From: Polychytrium aggregatum
Lineage: Eukaryota > Chytridiomycota > Chytridiomycetes > Polychytriales
DNA: 64,000 nt
Reading direction: 5' to 3'
Assembly (NCBI RefSeq): GCF_025602895.1
Contig: NW_026516213.1
Location: forward strand, 248,001 to 312,000
Shown here: one piece after another, positions 37,190 to 50,316 of the stretch
Numbering within the stretch: position 1 is the stretch's first letter
How the letters are laid out: every line of letters begins with the position of its first letter
Position numbers and translations under genes: made by a program
The notes under the pieces: model-generated
Told to the model about the DNA's origin: nothing
Database searches by the model: none
The model's input: the letters and a program-made list of their open reading frames with translations, nothing else

Positions 37190-38010
37190 GGACAAATGCG
37201 TATGAGGAGACTTGGGGGTGCCGATGCGCTGGCTGCTGGGCTGCGATTGCAAGTCGATCCGTCGATATGAGCGACGGGGACAGCTGGCGAATCGATGAGG
37301 ATAGAGAGTCGCTGGGGCTTGAATGCCCTGGCGGGGATGTGATGCTCTGTCGAGGGTGGGGGAGCCAACGCCGCCAGGACCATTCCCGATCGGCAGGTTT
37401 GAGATCAGATCGGACGCAGCTCCCCCACCACCACCGCCACGGCTCTTGCTGCAGTGCTCTGCCCGAACCGAGTTGGGCAGCCTGGACAGACCGTGGCGCA
37501 GCACCGACTCACGTGATCAACGCCTGCGCGCGGCGTCGCCAAATCAGATCGCGGCCTGGCCCATCCGATCTTCGATGTCTGTCGGGATCTCGCGATCTCG
37601 GATCCTCCCAGCGAGCCCGTGTCGCTGCCGCTGGGACGCTGCGAGATCGTGAGGTTCCGCTGTTTGTCGGAGAAACGTGTCCTCAGCATGGCCCTGATCC
37701 GCGCTGCGATCAGCCTGGTCCCGACCGCACTTCTCATGGAGCAGCGATTCCAGCTCAACGCTGGCCGCCCACCCGCTCGCTCTGTACTGAAAGTGCGAAC
37801 ATCAAACCCTGCCTGTGGCCCAGGTGCTTCTGCAGCAGCGACAAGGGTCCGGCCGACGAATCGACCGGCCTGTTTGTGCTGCAGCTGGCGCTGCTTGCAA
37901 CAAGACTGCCCCTTTACAGCGGACGCATCCGGCTTGTATTTGCAGTGAATGGCCCACTGGGCACGCCATCGGTGTTGATCTCCTTGGGGACACCCGCCAC
38001 AGCCCCGAAA
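37190..38010. other. intergenic gap
   Basis: About 820 bases upstream of the UGT gene and downstream of SEN1. A palindromic TCACGTGA lies at 37510-37517. The long plus-strand frames here are Arg/Cys-rich shadows. Confidence 0.5.
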
Positions 38011-41000
38011 TCACCTGTGCTTCGGCTTCTTGTGCCACTCCTTGGGCGGCACTGGTTCACCAAGCCGGTCGGATATCTTTCTCTTGTCGTTTGCAGGCCG
38101 GGCCGCGGATCCTTCTGACGGGCTCGTATGGGCTCGGGCTGGATCGCTGCTGGGCCGATGGGATGAATCTCGGTCCCCGAATTTGCTTCTGTCGCGATCG
38201 CTGTTGCGGCTCGGCTCCCGAGAGCGGTCGGTGGTATGGCTCCGAGCGTCATCCGGGCGCCTTGCGTGGCTGTCAGAGCGATTTCCAGAGGGCCCGCCGC
38301 CTGTTTCTCGAGGACGATCGCCCAAACGGCTGCGTTCCTTGGTTGAGTCGCTTTCCCTGGACGGCGCTTTCTCGCGCTCCGCCTGCTTGCCTTCGTTGAG
38401 TCCTCGCTCTCTTGGCCTGCTCGATCCCCGGCTCTCCGGCTGATCGCTGCTGGGCTGGCCCTTGCGGCTCGGTGCTCCTTGGTCTTCTGCTTTGGGCGCA
38501 CGCTTCTTTCGCTCCTCGAGCCGGTCGGCACTTTGCGGCGGCGCTGCGGGGGTTGACCTTTCGCCCGAGACCGAGCTGTCGCCACGATGACTTGGTCGTG
38601 ATCCTGCGCCATCTTTGCTGCCTTGGCCAGCCGTGCTTGCCTTCACAACCTTCGGGGGCGCCTTCTGGCGGCTGTCGTCTCGGTGGCCCTGGTTGCGAGG
38701 TTTGTTTGAAGTGCTGGCCCTCGGCGCAGATGCTGCAGAAGCATCAACCAAATTGGTCGACATGGGTCCGCTCAGCGGGAAGCTGCTGCGGCTGACCTGT
38801 GACGGCGTGGGTATCGCCGACGATATCGTTAATATGGAGGAGGGGCCAGTTTCCTAGTTGTATCCACCCTGATATTCTTGCGCTTGCGCATCACCAACTG
38901 ACCTTGAACGACACTTTGCGGCGCTCTGCATCCACCACGAGGGCTTTCCATGTTGGATTGCCAAGCAGTGATTCCGAATTGCCAACGATGAAGAGTGACT
39001 TTTGCGCACGAGTAAATGCAACGTTCTGAACAAGAATTGTGGTGTCAGTGAACTCAATGCGGTCTACGCAGGCACATGCTGCTGGGCGATTCACTTACCA
39101 TGCGGCGGACGTCTCCCAGGAAGCCGATTCCCTTGTCTGGATAGATGTACACGCAATTGGGCTTGTCAGATGCTGTGAGCCAGCACAGAGGTTCGTTTTG
39201 CGCACGGGATGGCTTACCTTGACTCGCTCGGACGCAGGAAAGGACGATGATTTCCTTCTCTTGGCCCTGGAACCCATCGATCTAATGGCCATGGGCAATG
39301 CTCGGGTCAGACAGTCGGTCAAGAGACCACGCCATCAACAGGGATCCCAGCTACTCACCGTGTTGACATCAATGTACTTTAGAACGGCCGAGCCAAATCG
39401 TCGCATGAATTCTGATCTCAATTCTCGCATCTGTCGCTTGTATGGGGTGATAACTGAGAAGGGGGGGTTCATCTAGATGTCAGTGCTTCGGTCTGTTGGC
39501 AAAGGCACATCCGCAACCTTATGGAGCGCCTGCAGCGAGGCCACCTTGGCGTTGGACTCACCGCCGATTTTCCCAGCAAACTGGATAATATCGTGTGGAC
39601 ATGATGCAGATCGCCGGGTGAGATTAGGGAAGGTCGTGACTCGACAGTGACCTCAGCAGACCGATTTGCACGAACGAACCCGTGGTGCATGTGGTCACTC
39701 ACCTTCAGCTTTGGGTATGAGCGGCAGAGGTAATCAACAAGATTGACGCAAACGCCAACTTCCTCCATGTTGAACAGTGAGAATCCACGGCTTTGCTCTT
39801 CGCGGCCGCTGTGCACATCCATGAAACAGTATGGCGGAAAGCTCGGGTTTGTGTGCCATGGGGCCGAGCACTTCTCAGCCATGCCATCGGCGTCCTTGAG
39901 CGCCGAGTCGTAGAAAAACAGACTCGGGAATGCCGATATCTCTGGGTGCATGCGATATTGGATGCTGCGAGGCGCGCACGGTCAATGACTGCAGATCAGC
40001 ATCGCCATCGTGTCCGCCGCTCACAGACGCACTCGTAGCCAGCTAAATAGGATCATTACCTGAGCAAGTGAACAGAGTCTCGTGAGCACTCCATGATTCT
40101 CTGGAAGAGAGACCGCTCGTATGAATAGCTCTGCGCGACCTGCGACACGACCGTAGGGGGCAGTTGGTTGGGATCTGTGTCGGCAGATCCATGTTAGTGC
40201 AACATTCACGTTCAGCGATCGGTGCGTGGCCGAGGGATGCCACTGCAAAAAGTCGGGGCAGAGCTCGAGGAGTCACTGCGGCACCCACCTCCAACCATGA
40301 TGCATTTTCGGACCCCAAACCGAAGCGGGATGAGCGTCTGGAGTTCTACAGATTGGCACGCCTCGTCAATGATAACCTGAGGCACGTGTGTTAGGAGAAT
40401 ATTTGGAGTCATTAGGAGGACATGGTAACCAGGCGCCATCGGCGAGCGAGATCACCAACCGTCGGGAATACAAGATCTTGGATTGACCCCAGAAGCTCAT
40501 GGCCGGCCGAAGTGAGAGTGCAGAACCTGAACGAAGTGACAGAGGTGGGTTGAGAAAAAAGTCCCAGATGCCCAGATGGCCCGAGGAAGGAGGGCGGCAC
40601 CCCATCCCATCCCATCCCATCCCATCCCATCTCGGGCGCTGTGGCGGCACTGCTCGTCGATAGAGTAGAATGCTGCAGGAGCGGCGCGAACAAATACATC
40701 GCCGAAACTCACACGACATCTGCGTCCCAGACGACCTTCGCTCGGGCACGGTGCCGCGCCTGGTCCATGTTTTTGATCGCATTCTGACGCTGGCTTCGGA
40801 TGGCATCAAGTTCTCGCCCAATTTCCTGGATCTTCTGCGACATTTCCCTGACTGTTTGGTCCGATCCGTCTCCTCGGGACTCGCTCATTTCCCGTCGCTG
40901 TGCGTCTCGCTTGTCGCTCAGGGCCCTGATCTTTTCACGAAGAATGCTTTCTTTCTGAGCCAAGGACTCGTCTTGGGTAAGGTCGTACTCGGCCTTGACA

Positions 41001-44000
41001 TCCTGACCTTTCAGCTGCTTTTCTACGAGGGTATCCTGCAATGAATGCAATTTGGCTTCAGCAAGCGCGCAGTGTGTATCGCAGAGCCCGTTTATCACCG
41101 CACGGCGCAGCAGGACCACGCTACTCAAAACGGCACCACAGCCTCATTGCTTACCAGGGAGACCTCCTTGGCGACCTCGTGGATCACCTCAGGTTTTCCG
41201 ATTCGCACAACCTTGGGTCGAAATATCGTGCCATTGCCAAGGGGGATGCCCGTCTTGACTCTGCGGACGATTTCATCACAGGCAGCATTGGATGGCGCAC
41301 AGCAGAGAAGCCTGCGCTTGTTGGCTGTTGCCTTTGTGGACGATGCCTCGACTGACTTGCTGCGATCTGCCACTGGAACTGCGATCACATTCTTTGGACT
41401 GAGAAGCGAGGCGATGATTCCAAGGATGGTCTGGGTCTTGCCTGCAGGTCAGATAGGCAGAGCGATGCTTGTTAGATGCAACACAAGGCAGCTCGTCAAA
41501 TGTATATCATGCACATCGACACGTTGGAGACTGTTTCTCAGCGACGAATGTACCTGTTCCGGGTGGACCTGTTGTTGCGAATACAACCATAGCCAGTTTA
41601 GTGCTGTGTCCATCACATGCTGCGTGCAAAGGAAACCCGCACAGTCCGTCGAACCCGCACACACAGCGACAGCCAAGCCAGCCAGCCACCTTGAATCAGT
41701 GTGAAGCCTGTGGTTTGGTGTTGGGCAGCCAAGATTGCTTCGGCCTGTGGAGGATTGACGTTGTACGTCTTGATGATGTCATCCACTTGCCCTCGAGAAA
41801 ACGTCGGCTTGGGTGCCTTTTGAGGCTGGAGAATCTGAGGGAGAAGCGAGCATGACGACAGCAGAATCATGGCCGCATACTCGCGCTCGACCGGGGTCAA
41901 GGCAAAGATTCTGAGGGCCCTCCAAACCGAGCCGACGTTCATTCTTGGAATATAGTTGTAGCGCTTGGCAAGGTACACGCGACAAACGAGGCTGCATTCG
42001 TTCTTTCTGAACTGCATCGAGCGGATGATGCCCAGAATCGCGATTTGGCCACCATCAGCGGCCCGGCTTTCGGAGATTTGGATGAGATCGGACTCGGAAA
42101 GGTCGCGCTGACGAGCCATATCCGACGAGATAGCGAACGATATGTCTGCGATTTCACAGCTCGTGGGTCAGGGTCATTGGCGGATGTCGAAGTCGAGCAG
42201 CGCATTCACGCATTCACGCATTCACGCATTCACGCATTCACGCATTCACGCATTCAGCTTACCATGAAAGTCGTTGATTGCCTGGACACCCTTGATAGTG
42301 AGCTCCGTGGTATCGTCCATGTTCAGCTCCTCTTTGGCCTTCATCAGCTTCTGCCAGCATTCTAGCACGAGTAGCGGCTCAAAAGTCGCGGCGTACTCTT
42401 CGACGTTGCGGAAAGTGCTGGGAACGTTGGTCAAGTTGAACTTGAAGTTCGGAGGGATTTCATCAGAGAGGTTCAAACTCCACTCAAGGATGAGTCGATG
42501 GAGCTGGTTGATGTCACGCAGAGGCTCGTCCTTGGCAGTCGTGGGCTCGTTGATCAAGCGGCCGCGGGGCCGCTTTCCCGAGACGCCAACGCCATAGTCC
42601 AGCATCTGAATCGAGCGCTTCTGAACGGACCCCGTTTTCGGAACAAGATCTGCTGCGAGATCGCGCAGACCGCTGTCGTCTTCGGAATCGGAGCCGCCAA
42701 GGACCATTCCACTTCGATTTTCGGGAGCCACGCGCGCGGGTCGCAGGGGTGCCGAGCCGATGACAGGGGGACGGCGAGGCTGACCACGATTCGGTACGAA
42801 TGCCCCCGTTCTCGACTCGCTGGCAATGATCTCCTTTCGGAGCTGCTGAAGCTTGGACAAGTTTGCAGAGGGCTTCGGAAGGGCTGGTTTGGCGACCATA
42901 GGCTTCTTCAGGATGATATTGGGCGCTACCTGGCTCGACTTTGCCAGATTCTGGAATAGGCTGCCTGATCCCGGAGAAACGGCTGCTCGGTGTATTGGTA
43001 GCGGAGACTTTGCCGCGGGCTCCACAGGCTTTGCTGCTGTCGCACGAGACTGCATCACCGATGACTTGGAGGTGCTTGTAAGGTCCACAACAGCCCTGTC
43101 GGGGACAAGGATCTTCTGGACGCGATTCTGAGGTGACTGCTTGCTCTTAGGCCAGGCGTTCCGAGAGGACGAGCCGATCTCTTTCGAAGACGGCGACTTT
43201 GGAGAAGCAAGGTTCACCACAGGCGGAGACTTTATCGGCTCGACATCGTCCAAGACAATCACGCGACCTTCGAAGCCGAGGCTCTTCCTCGGGGCAGGTA
43301 TCGATGACTCCACTTTCACTTCGTCGCTGATGGGGCTGCCGAGCTCTACCGGAGTGGCTCCCCCGCTTCCGGAGGGGATCCCCATGTCTGGATTCTGGTC
43401 CAGCCAGTGCATGATTTCGTCATCGTCGAAAAAGTTCTCCATCGCAGTGTTGATGTGCTTGATCTGGTAGTCATCGATCCATCGCATGAGCTCTTCGCGC
43501 TCGCGCTCTGTAAGCTGCGACTTGCGTACTTGATAGGCATAGGCCGAGATCAGATCGATCAACCGCTTGGGAATCAGCAGGCGCACATCAGGCGCTCTTC
43601 TCAAGAGCCTTCATGGAAGAGCGGATGCAATAACTCAGATGAATCAGCAACGACCCAGCACCGCAGGCAAACCAAGGCGGCTGGAGCTTGGTATTCGAGT
43701 AGATCGGAGAACATGTGTTCGTGCAAATGATGAATGATGGGCTGCTTTCACCGTCACTTACACCATGAGCGTCTCAAAGGCGCGATTCTTTGTCGCTTCG
43801 TCAAAAGCTCGCAGCCACTTGATCGTCAGCTCCACCGTATCTTCAAATGAGCTCTGGTACTGGCTCGAGTCCGTGATTGTCGAGAGCACACGGTCGCTAA
43901 ACAGAGACCGCACGTGCTCGAAAGTCAAGGCCAGGAGCGCAATGACCTCGTCTGGGTTGGTGCTGGGGAGTTTGGCCAACTGAGTGGCCGACGATAGGGC

Positions 44001-46802
44001 CTTGCAGACCAGCGGCCAACTGCTCTGGCACACGAACGAGATGTAGCCTGATGCACCTGTCCGACCAAGAGCGAACTTTTGGAACTGCAGGAACACCAGC
44101 ATGATTTTGCGCAGAACCAGCACGGAGTCGTTCGAGTGTACATCGATGAGATGCACCATGATCTGATCCCGCGTCGAGTCCATTGTTGCTAAAAAGACAT
44201 CGGGGTCGTCGCGGATGTACTTTGCAATGGCGTCCTCGAGGCTGGAAACAGGAATGCGTTATGGCGATCAGACCTTGGTCTCTGGCAGAAGCCTGGGTTT
44301 GGTGAAGGGAGGGGGATCGTGCCAATTGCAAGCCAAGTCGTACCTGGAGCAGCCCGTTACTTTCAGAAGCACCTTGGTTGCCAGTACCGAGACCTCGGGC
44401 GATCCAGAAACAACAAGCTTGATGATGTTTGTTTGGAGCATGTCGGCCAGCATCTTGACGGTCTCTGGCTGAGCCAGGCGCGACGCCAGGATCGTAGAGA
44501 CGATAGAATGCAGATCCGAGACCCAGTTGTTCACCTCGTTGAGCTCGGCCACCATGTCTGGGTGCAGATCAGGCGAGAGCCCCCCGAGATCGATCGGGCA
44601 CAGCACCACCACGCCTTGGCTGAGGATGACATCGAGCACGACCCGTTGCAGATAAGGCTCCATCTTCCCAACGACGACGATCCAGGACGCCATTAGCATG
44701 TCGGGCATGGCTCCTTCACCGATCGTGGCCGATTCGGCTTGGCAGAGCTGATCCATGGCGGACACGACTCGATGGGCATGTGCCATCCAGCAGTCTTGGA
44801 TGTGTTGAATGAGGCCCGGTCGTATCGAAGCCGGGACCGGGAAATCGACAAGAACCGGACACAGGGCCGACAGGATCCTATCATGAACCGCGCCCCGCTG
44901 ATGCGATTGTATAAGCCTCGTCCAAATCGAAGCGGCGAGTGGAGAGAAGGCCCTGCGAGCCGCCGGCGTCCAGTCGTGGTATCCGTAGAGGAATGCTGGC
45001 ATTTCTTCCAACAGGCTCAAGCGTGAGGCCAGAGAGGACTGGTCCACAAGGGCCGCAACCCATTCCAGATTGGCTCGGAAGGCAGACTCCGAGGCCGCCT
45101 CATTCGTGTCTTTGGCGGGAGTCTTCAGATACGCAACAAAGTCTGGGTGGCTTGTAATCCGCCGGAAGACAGCGGCGGGCGATACGTCGAACGATGGTCG
45201 GCGCCAGAAACCTCGCTGGCTGAGGCTGAGCATCCGTGCAAAGGATAGAAAGATCCCCCAAAATGGGCCTCCATCGAGATCAAGAAGGGCGTTGCAGCAG
45301 AAACGATCCAGCTCCGGGAAAGGTATCAGCAGGCCCTCGTCGAGAGCCGCAGGTGTGAATAGCCTCAACAGCTCGGCCAGAGGTTTCCACACCTCGCCCT
45401 TGTTCGAATGCACCAGGTATTCCGATGCTGCGGGGAAGCTGATGACCGGCGAGAAGAAGATCCGGAAGGCAGGCTCGAGAACCTTGACATCTGAGACATC
45501 GACTTTAATAGCTGCCTTTGCTATCACCTTCAAGATCCACGACCGAATATCCGGATTGCGGTGGATGGCCAACACCAGGATGCCTGAACAGAGCCGGCCG
45601 AGATTTAGCGTCCAAGCTGGTTGGACCGGAGCCACCTGGTCCCTCGGGAGAACGATCACGGAACAGCAGGTTTGCATCGACGGTACCTGGAAGCAGTCGC
45701 TCTCGCAGAGTCAGGGTGGAGTTGGCTTGGGTCTTCAATACGAGCTGAGCGAATAAATGGCCGATCGACGAGAATCGAAGCAGCTCTGCCCGACGAATGG
45801 CACCACAGCGAAGGAGGCGTAAGATAACAGGCTGTAACATGGCTCTCGATAAATGAATCCTCCCCTCCCCCAACATATCACCCTGCCCATGCATTGCGAT
45901 CATGTTTGGGGTCCAGAGAGTGCGTCCTCGTCGCTGCCGAACCTGGATGGTCCAAGAGCTCCAGAAACACAAAGATGCTCTTCTGTCGAACGGCTTTGGT
46001 TTGAGTCGGGTCCTTGGAGACTTCGTCAATAAACCTAGACGCAGAGCCGCCGCGGTGGGATACCAGGGAAAGAGAAAGACGGAGTGATATGGAGAATGAG
46101 CCGGAATGGCAGAGGACATTGGCTCTGGCACGCGGAGATGATGGTCGGGGGCAGAACGAACAGGCGCAACCCTGAACGATGGCGCTCGTGATGATTTCCG
46201 TGCGATAGATGACTCGAGGCGAAATCGACAGACGAGATCCTGAGACAGCCAGCGGCCCATACTTGGTTAGACTCTCGGCCAGTCGAGACAGGTCCCATCG
46301 ATCCAGGGCTTGTGAAAAGGCCATGAGGGCCGCCGGCGAGTAGATCGAGCCATATTTTCCTGCAAAGGACTGCTTCGCCGCATGGTACGACTCCATACAC
46401 GGGAGACACGAGGAGATCTGCTTGCGGATGATGTCCTTTGGGATGTCGATGTGCTTGTTTTCGGGAAAGGTGAACAGAGCGAGGATCTCGACCGACATGT
46501 CCGGAGTGGTATGCAAGATGTGCCGGTCCGGGTCGAGACATTCAGCCCAATACTGGCAAGTGAGAGCAATAAACTCTGCCCAAAGGCGATTCGAAGAGCA
46601 GAAGGGATTCCGTCAGCATCGCAGCGATTGCCCACATCTTCACTGGCGATGGGTCCGGAAGCAAGGCTCTTGCCGTCAGCATCCGGCGGAGACACCAGAC
46701 ATTGGCACACGAAGCATTACCATTGCGAAGCTGGTCGATCGAAGGCGATCTCGTATGTTTTTCGTGAGCTTCGCTCACCCGAAGCCACAGACCGTCGCTC
46801 AT
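38011..46802 (-). CDS. SEN1: Sen1-type superfamily 1 RNA/DNA helicase
   Basis: A long multi-exon gene (first exon 46802-46721, then 46575 onward; not every junction resolved). Sen1 unwinds RNA-DNA hybrids and ends noncoding Pol II transcription. The N-terminal half is the helical Sen1 N-domain (44270-46570). A disordered linker follows (43500-42600), with the pre-helicase LHRLILEWSLNL segment near 42490. Helicase motifs appear in order: NVNPPQAEAI, GPPGTGKT (rebuilt from three exons), CAPSNAACDEIVRR, IIDEACQ, DPNQLPPTV, YRMHPEIS, VNTIDGFQGQEKEII and NVAFTRAQKSLFIVG. A coiled insertion (about 41050-40760) is typical of the stalk. The reading frame continues through a good intron into a basic, Arg/Ser-rich tail of about 250 residues (38763-38011), ending HKKPKHR, probably for nuclear import. 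Repeats CGCATTCA and CCCAT lie in introns. Confidence 0.92.
41554..41568 (-). other. 15-nt microexon carrying the Walker A loop of SEN1
   Basis: GTCCACCCGGAACAG is flanked by an AG acceptor (41569-41570) and a GTACAT donor. The preceding exon ends CAA-G at 41690 and the next begins GC-AAG-ACC at 41441. Only with this microexon does the frame spell GPPGTGKT. Confidence 0.85.
42201..42256 (+). repeat. 8-bp tandem repeat, 7 copies, in a SEN1 intron
   Basis: Seven copies of CGCATTCA immediately beside the acceptor-side exon at 42257. Confidence 0.9.
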
Positions 46803-47361
46803 GGTATGGCAATGCCTCCAGGAAAGATGAAGCGCAAGCACGGCTGGATCAAAAGCGGGCGGCGGATGACGGCACGGAGGCTATTGGGGATGCGTTGTGT
46901 GCCGCAGTCAATTCGGCCCGCTCTCTATGTGTGGGATGTCAGTGCAGGCCGAGCGCTGTGCGGCCGAAGACTGTCGCTGGCAATACCAGGATTCGCGAGC
47001 GAGCGAGCGAGCACAGATGACGGCAGAATGCCCTGCCCAGAGGAGCAGCAAGCGAGGACGTGCTGGTTGGACAGGGCAGAAAAGTGATCAGCGCCATGCG
47101 CAGCACACCAAGACGGAAAGCAATCTCGTTTGGGCCACAATCTTTCCTGTTTGGGAAAGGGTGCTTGGCCTCTCAGCCCTGCATTGTGTTGCTCGCATCG
47201 CTCAGATCGCTGGGATCGCCTATTTTTTATTGAAAGCCGGGTGGCAATGGCATCAGCGCTGGGCCCTGGAGCAGCTCAGAGCGCATTGTTGCACCATTTC
47301 CCTCGATGGGCTGTTACAGTTGATCCAGCTGTGGTGCCGATGCGATACGGCTTCAGCGCGA
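46803..47361. other. intergenic gap
   Basis: Upstream of SEN1 and downstream of NSE1. A GAGC microsatellite at about 46995-47012 is the only feature. Confidence 0.5.
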
Positions 47362-49033
47362 CTACCGCTGCGAATTGTCGATGCGCCGGCTTGGACGAGA
47401 GCCATAGTTGCGATAGGCCATCGGGTCCCGTCGAGACGGGCCCGCATCCTCGTCGTTCGAGGCATCGGTTCGATTCGCATGCTGGCTGCCCTCGGCGTCG
47501 GAACCGCCATCTTCATCGTCGCCATTCTCGTCCTTGACGAATTTCGATGGGAGCGGCTTCGCTCGCTTTGAGCGCCGTGTCTCAGCATAGTCTACAGCTT
47601 GAGATTCGCCGATGATCTCGTCCTCCTCGTCGCCGTCTCGGTCGTCCTGACGGCGCTGTCGCTGCGACCGGACTGGGCCAGAGGCCGACACCGTCGATGG
47701 CGTCGCTGCGACAGGGCGCCAAGGCGAATTGCATTCCGGACACTGCTTCTCGGCCCGTCTTGTGTAGTATCGCTCGCAGCAGATTGCATGGCCACGGAGA
47801 TTGCAGCCCTCGGTCGAGCAATGCTCGACCTGGTTCAGCATGCGAGTTGCGGTGCAAACTTGTCAGCATCCCATCATCGAGGCCCTGCCAGGCAGCGTTG
47901 CTGCACGAGAGTGGCCTCACCTGGATCGTTGCAATCTTTTTACAAAAGAAGCACTCCGCAACATAATCTCGAAACTCGGCCTTGAGATAGCTCTCGAGCT
48001 CCATCAGCGACCGCAGACCAAGCGAATAGCGGCCGTTGCTATCGATGCAGGCCGATCAGCAAGAGTCCAACAGGACAATCCGATCGAACGGTGCGATGAA
48101 ATTGATAGTGTCGGTCAGGGTAGAGGCATGAGCTGTGTGTCCAACCAGGCGAATGTATCTGTCCATGGCGAGCCGGGTCGAGTCCTCTGCTCCTCCAGCA
48201 CAGTCGTCTTACTTGAGTTGGAGCCAGCCTTGCTCGACCCAGCTGTCGAGCAAGCGCTGCGCCTCCTTCTTTGCAATCGGATGCTTCAGTCGTGTGCAGT
48301 CGGCGAGGCATTTCATCGATGATACCTCAAAGGTCTCGTCTTCGGTAACCATGATCTGCTCGACCTGAGCGGGGTCGAAGCGAATGTCAGTCAAGGCCCG
48401 ATCGCACTGATGGACTGTCAGCCAGAGCTTTAGTGGAGACACAGGATTGGGTCGGGTGTATGGCAGCAACCATACATGCGATAGCAACGACCAAGATGCC
48501 TGGGATCTCCAGCCAAGGCTGCCCCATACCATGTGCTTGAAGAAGGAGACTTCCGCAAATGTCAGGTCGGTAGCCATTTCGGCAATGTCGTCACCGTTGA
48601 TGTTCGTCTGTGAATCCATCGACAACCCGACTCAGTTAGCTGTGTGCCATGAATCGATCGGCTCTGGAGGAAGCTGCAGCTGGAGACCGAAGCAGAGCGG
48701 ATCTGCCGTTGCAACGGGCCTCGCCGCGATCGATGTTGGATCGGATGCCTCTGGCGCTCATATGCTCGAGTCCAGCTGATCCAAGAAGCGTACCAGAGCC
48801 CAGAAGACCTCGCCCGTCAACGGGTTCTGCACCGACTTGAGCGCCATATCCACAATCAAGAGCTGCTCGGCGACATGGTGCAGAAAGTTGGTCCACGAGT
48901 CCGGCGAGTACCCGCCTCGCTCACAGGCGATTCGGTGTATGTGCTTGATCCGACTGTCGTTGATGAATGGCGACGAAATCAGAGCCTGCAAGAATATCCT
49001 CGATGTCCGGGCGAGGGAGTCGCTGTCTGCCAT
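47362..49033 (-). CDS. NSE1: SMC5/6 complex subunit Nse1 (RING-like)
   Basis: Five exons in phase give 372 residues: 49033-48794, 48607-48530, 48427-48213, 48038-47921 and 47829-47362. Nse1 pairs with Nse3 in the SMC5/6 DNA-repair complex and acts as a ubiquitin ligase. The N-terminal winged-helix part begins RIFLQALISSPFINDSRIKH. It continues with NGDDIAEMATDLTFAEVSFF and KHPIAKKEAQRLLDSWVEQG. The variant RING follows: CFFCKK, then CSTEGCNLRGHAICCERYY, then QCPECNSPW. The C-terminal 100 residues are acidic and disordered with a basic patch (RRSKRAKPLPSK), longer than in yeast or human. Exon 3 start is inferred from phase. Confidence 0.9.
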
Positions 49034-49312
49034 GGTGGGCTCGGGCTGTCTGATGCGCAACGGCTGGGGAGATGGCTGGCGAAGATGGCTGGAGAGGGCA
49101 GCTCGAATGAAGGTGATGGCGAGGAGAACGACCAAGCACCGCCGCGGTCATGTGAGCGCCGGACCCTGCGCCACAGTGAGTCCAGCGTCCCCGATTTGCG
49201 CCGCTGTGCTGGGCATTGAATCGTGCAATATACACCCATTGCAGGCGGTGGATCGTGTATTGAACACACGCCGAAACATATCCCCACCAAACATGCATCC
49301 GGCGTGTCCTGT

Positions 49313-50316
49313 TCATTTTGCACCGCCTGTGACGTCGGTCCAGCGATGGCCGCAGTCGGGACTGCAGCATGCAAAGTACAGCTGAGGAGCAGCACACAGC
49401 GCCAGAACAAACAGGCGATCGCACCGAGTTCAGTTAGCCAAGACGTCGGCCAAAGAAGACGCAGCCACGATCTGTCCAGATTCACCCATTTGTGGCGGCA
49501 GTGCTCTACCCCGATCGCCAATGAGCCTTACCTTCATGGACACATCAGCTCGCTTTGCCCGAGACATGAAAAAGACAGCCTGGTTGTATCCGCACTGCGG
49601 GCAAGTCTTGTTGGCACGGGGATAGGTGGGGTCGTTGTAGAGATCGGCGTGCTGCATCGTCAGGTCCCTGTGGGTCCAATCCAAGTAGATAGATGGTGAG
49701 TATGCCGGTCTCGATGATAATCCGCTCCGAGAGTCGTGCCTCCTATTCTTGGGCTCAGGCTGCATGCAGCTTGAAGTGCATATACAGGCCCCCGGAGATC
49801 CCAGAGAGGCAGGTCCAGAGATTCACGTCCAGAGATGCAGGCCCATAGCCGGCAAATACAATGAGGCCACCGCCCACAGCTACTTCTCGGGCGGGATGCC
49901 TACATGGCCGTGTTGGACAGGACATGGCGATAGACACACGGATTGTCGCCGCCCTCTTCATGGTTGCAATTGCGGCAGGCAAAGAGGAGGATGCGGTTGT
50001 GGTGATCCTCCTTCGGGTATAGCATGTTGTTGCTGTGGACAACGAGCCGGTCAGCAGCGGATCGGTGTCAGGCTGGGAGTGGGTCAGCAGCAGTCCGAGC
50101 GGGCTGGAGAAGGGGGCCTGCGTGGAAGCTGTGTCGGGCGATCGCAGTATCGGGCACCCAAGGCATTTCTTGCGATCTCTGCCCCAGCCGGCGTTGCTTG
50201 AAGATCCAGGAGCCCAACCGACAGAGCACCGCCTGCCCTCCAATAGCGGTATGAGCAACCAGTGTAGCGCATGCTGCAGTATCCAACCATTCTGAGCAAA
50301 ACCGGAACGAAGCCAT
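49313..50316 (-). CDS. RPB9: RNA polymerase II subunit Rpb9
   Basis: Four exons in phase give 120 residues, within two of yeast Rpb9: 50316-50288 (29 nt), 50032-49904, 49667-49532 and 49381-49313. Two zinc ribbons are intact. The first is FCSECNNMLYPKED...LLFACRNC and the second TCPQCGYNQAVFF...YFACCSPDCGHRW. Rpb9 sits on the Pol II jaw and lobe and affects start-site choice, fidelity and TFIIS-aided cleavage. It lies 280 bases upstream of NSE1 on the same strand. Confidence 0.95.

Noticed and set aside
37108-38118. 336-codon plus-strand frame between UGT and SEN1
   Set aside because: It overlaps the UGT signal-peptide exon in antisense; composition is that of GC-rich noncoding DNA.
42201-42256. 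Possible CRISPR-like array (also 26151-26310, 29389-29444)
   Set aside because: Direct tandem repeats without spacers, inside introns or intergenic DNA of a eukaryote; they are minisatellites.
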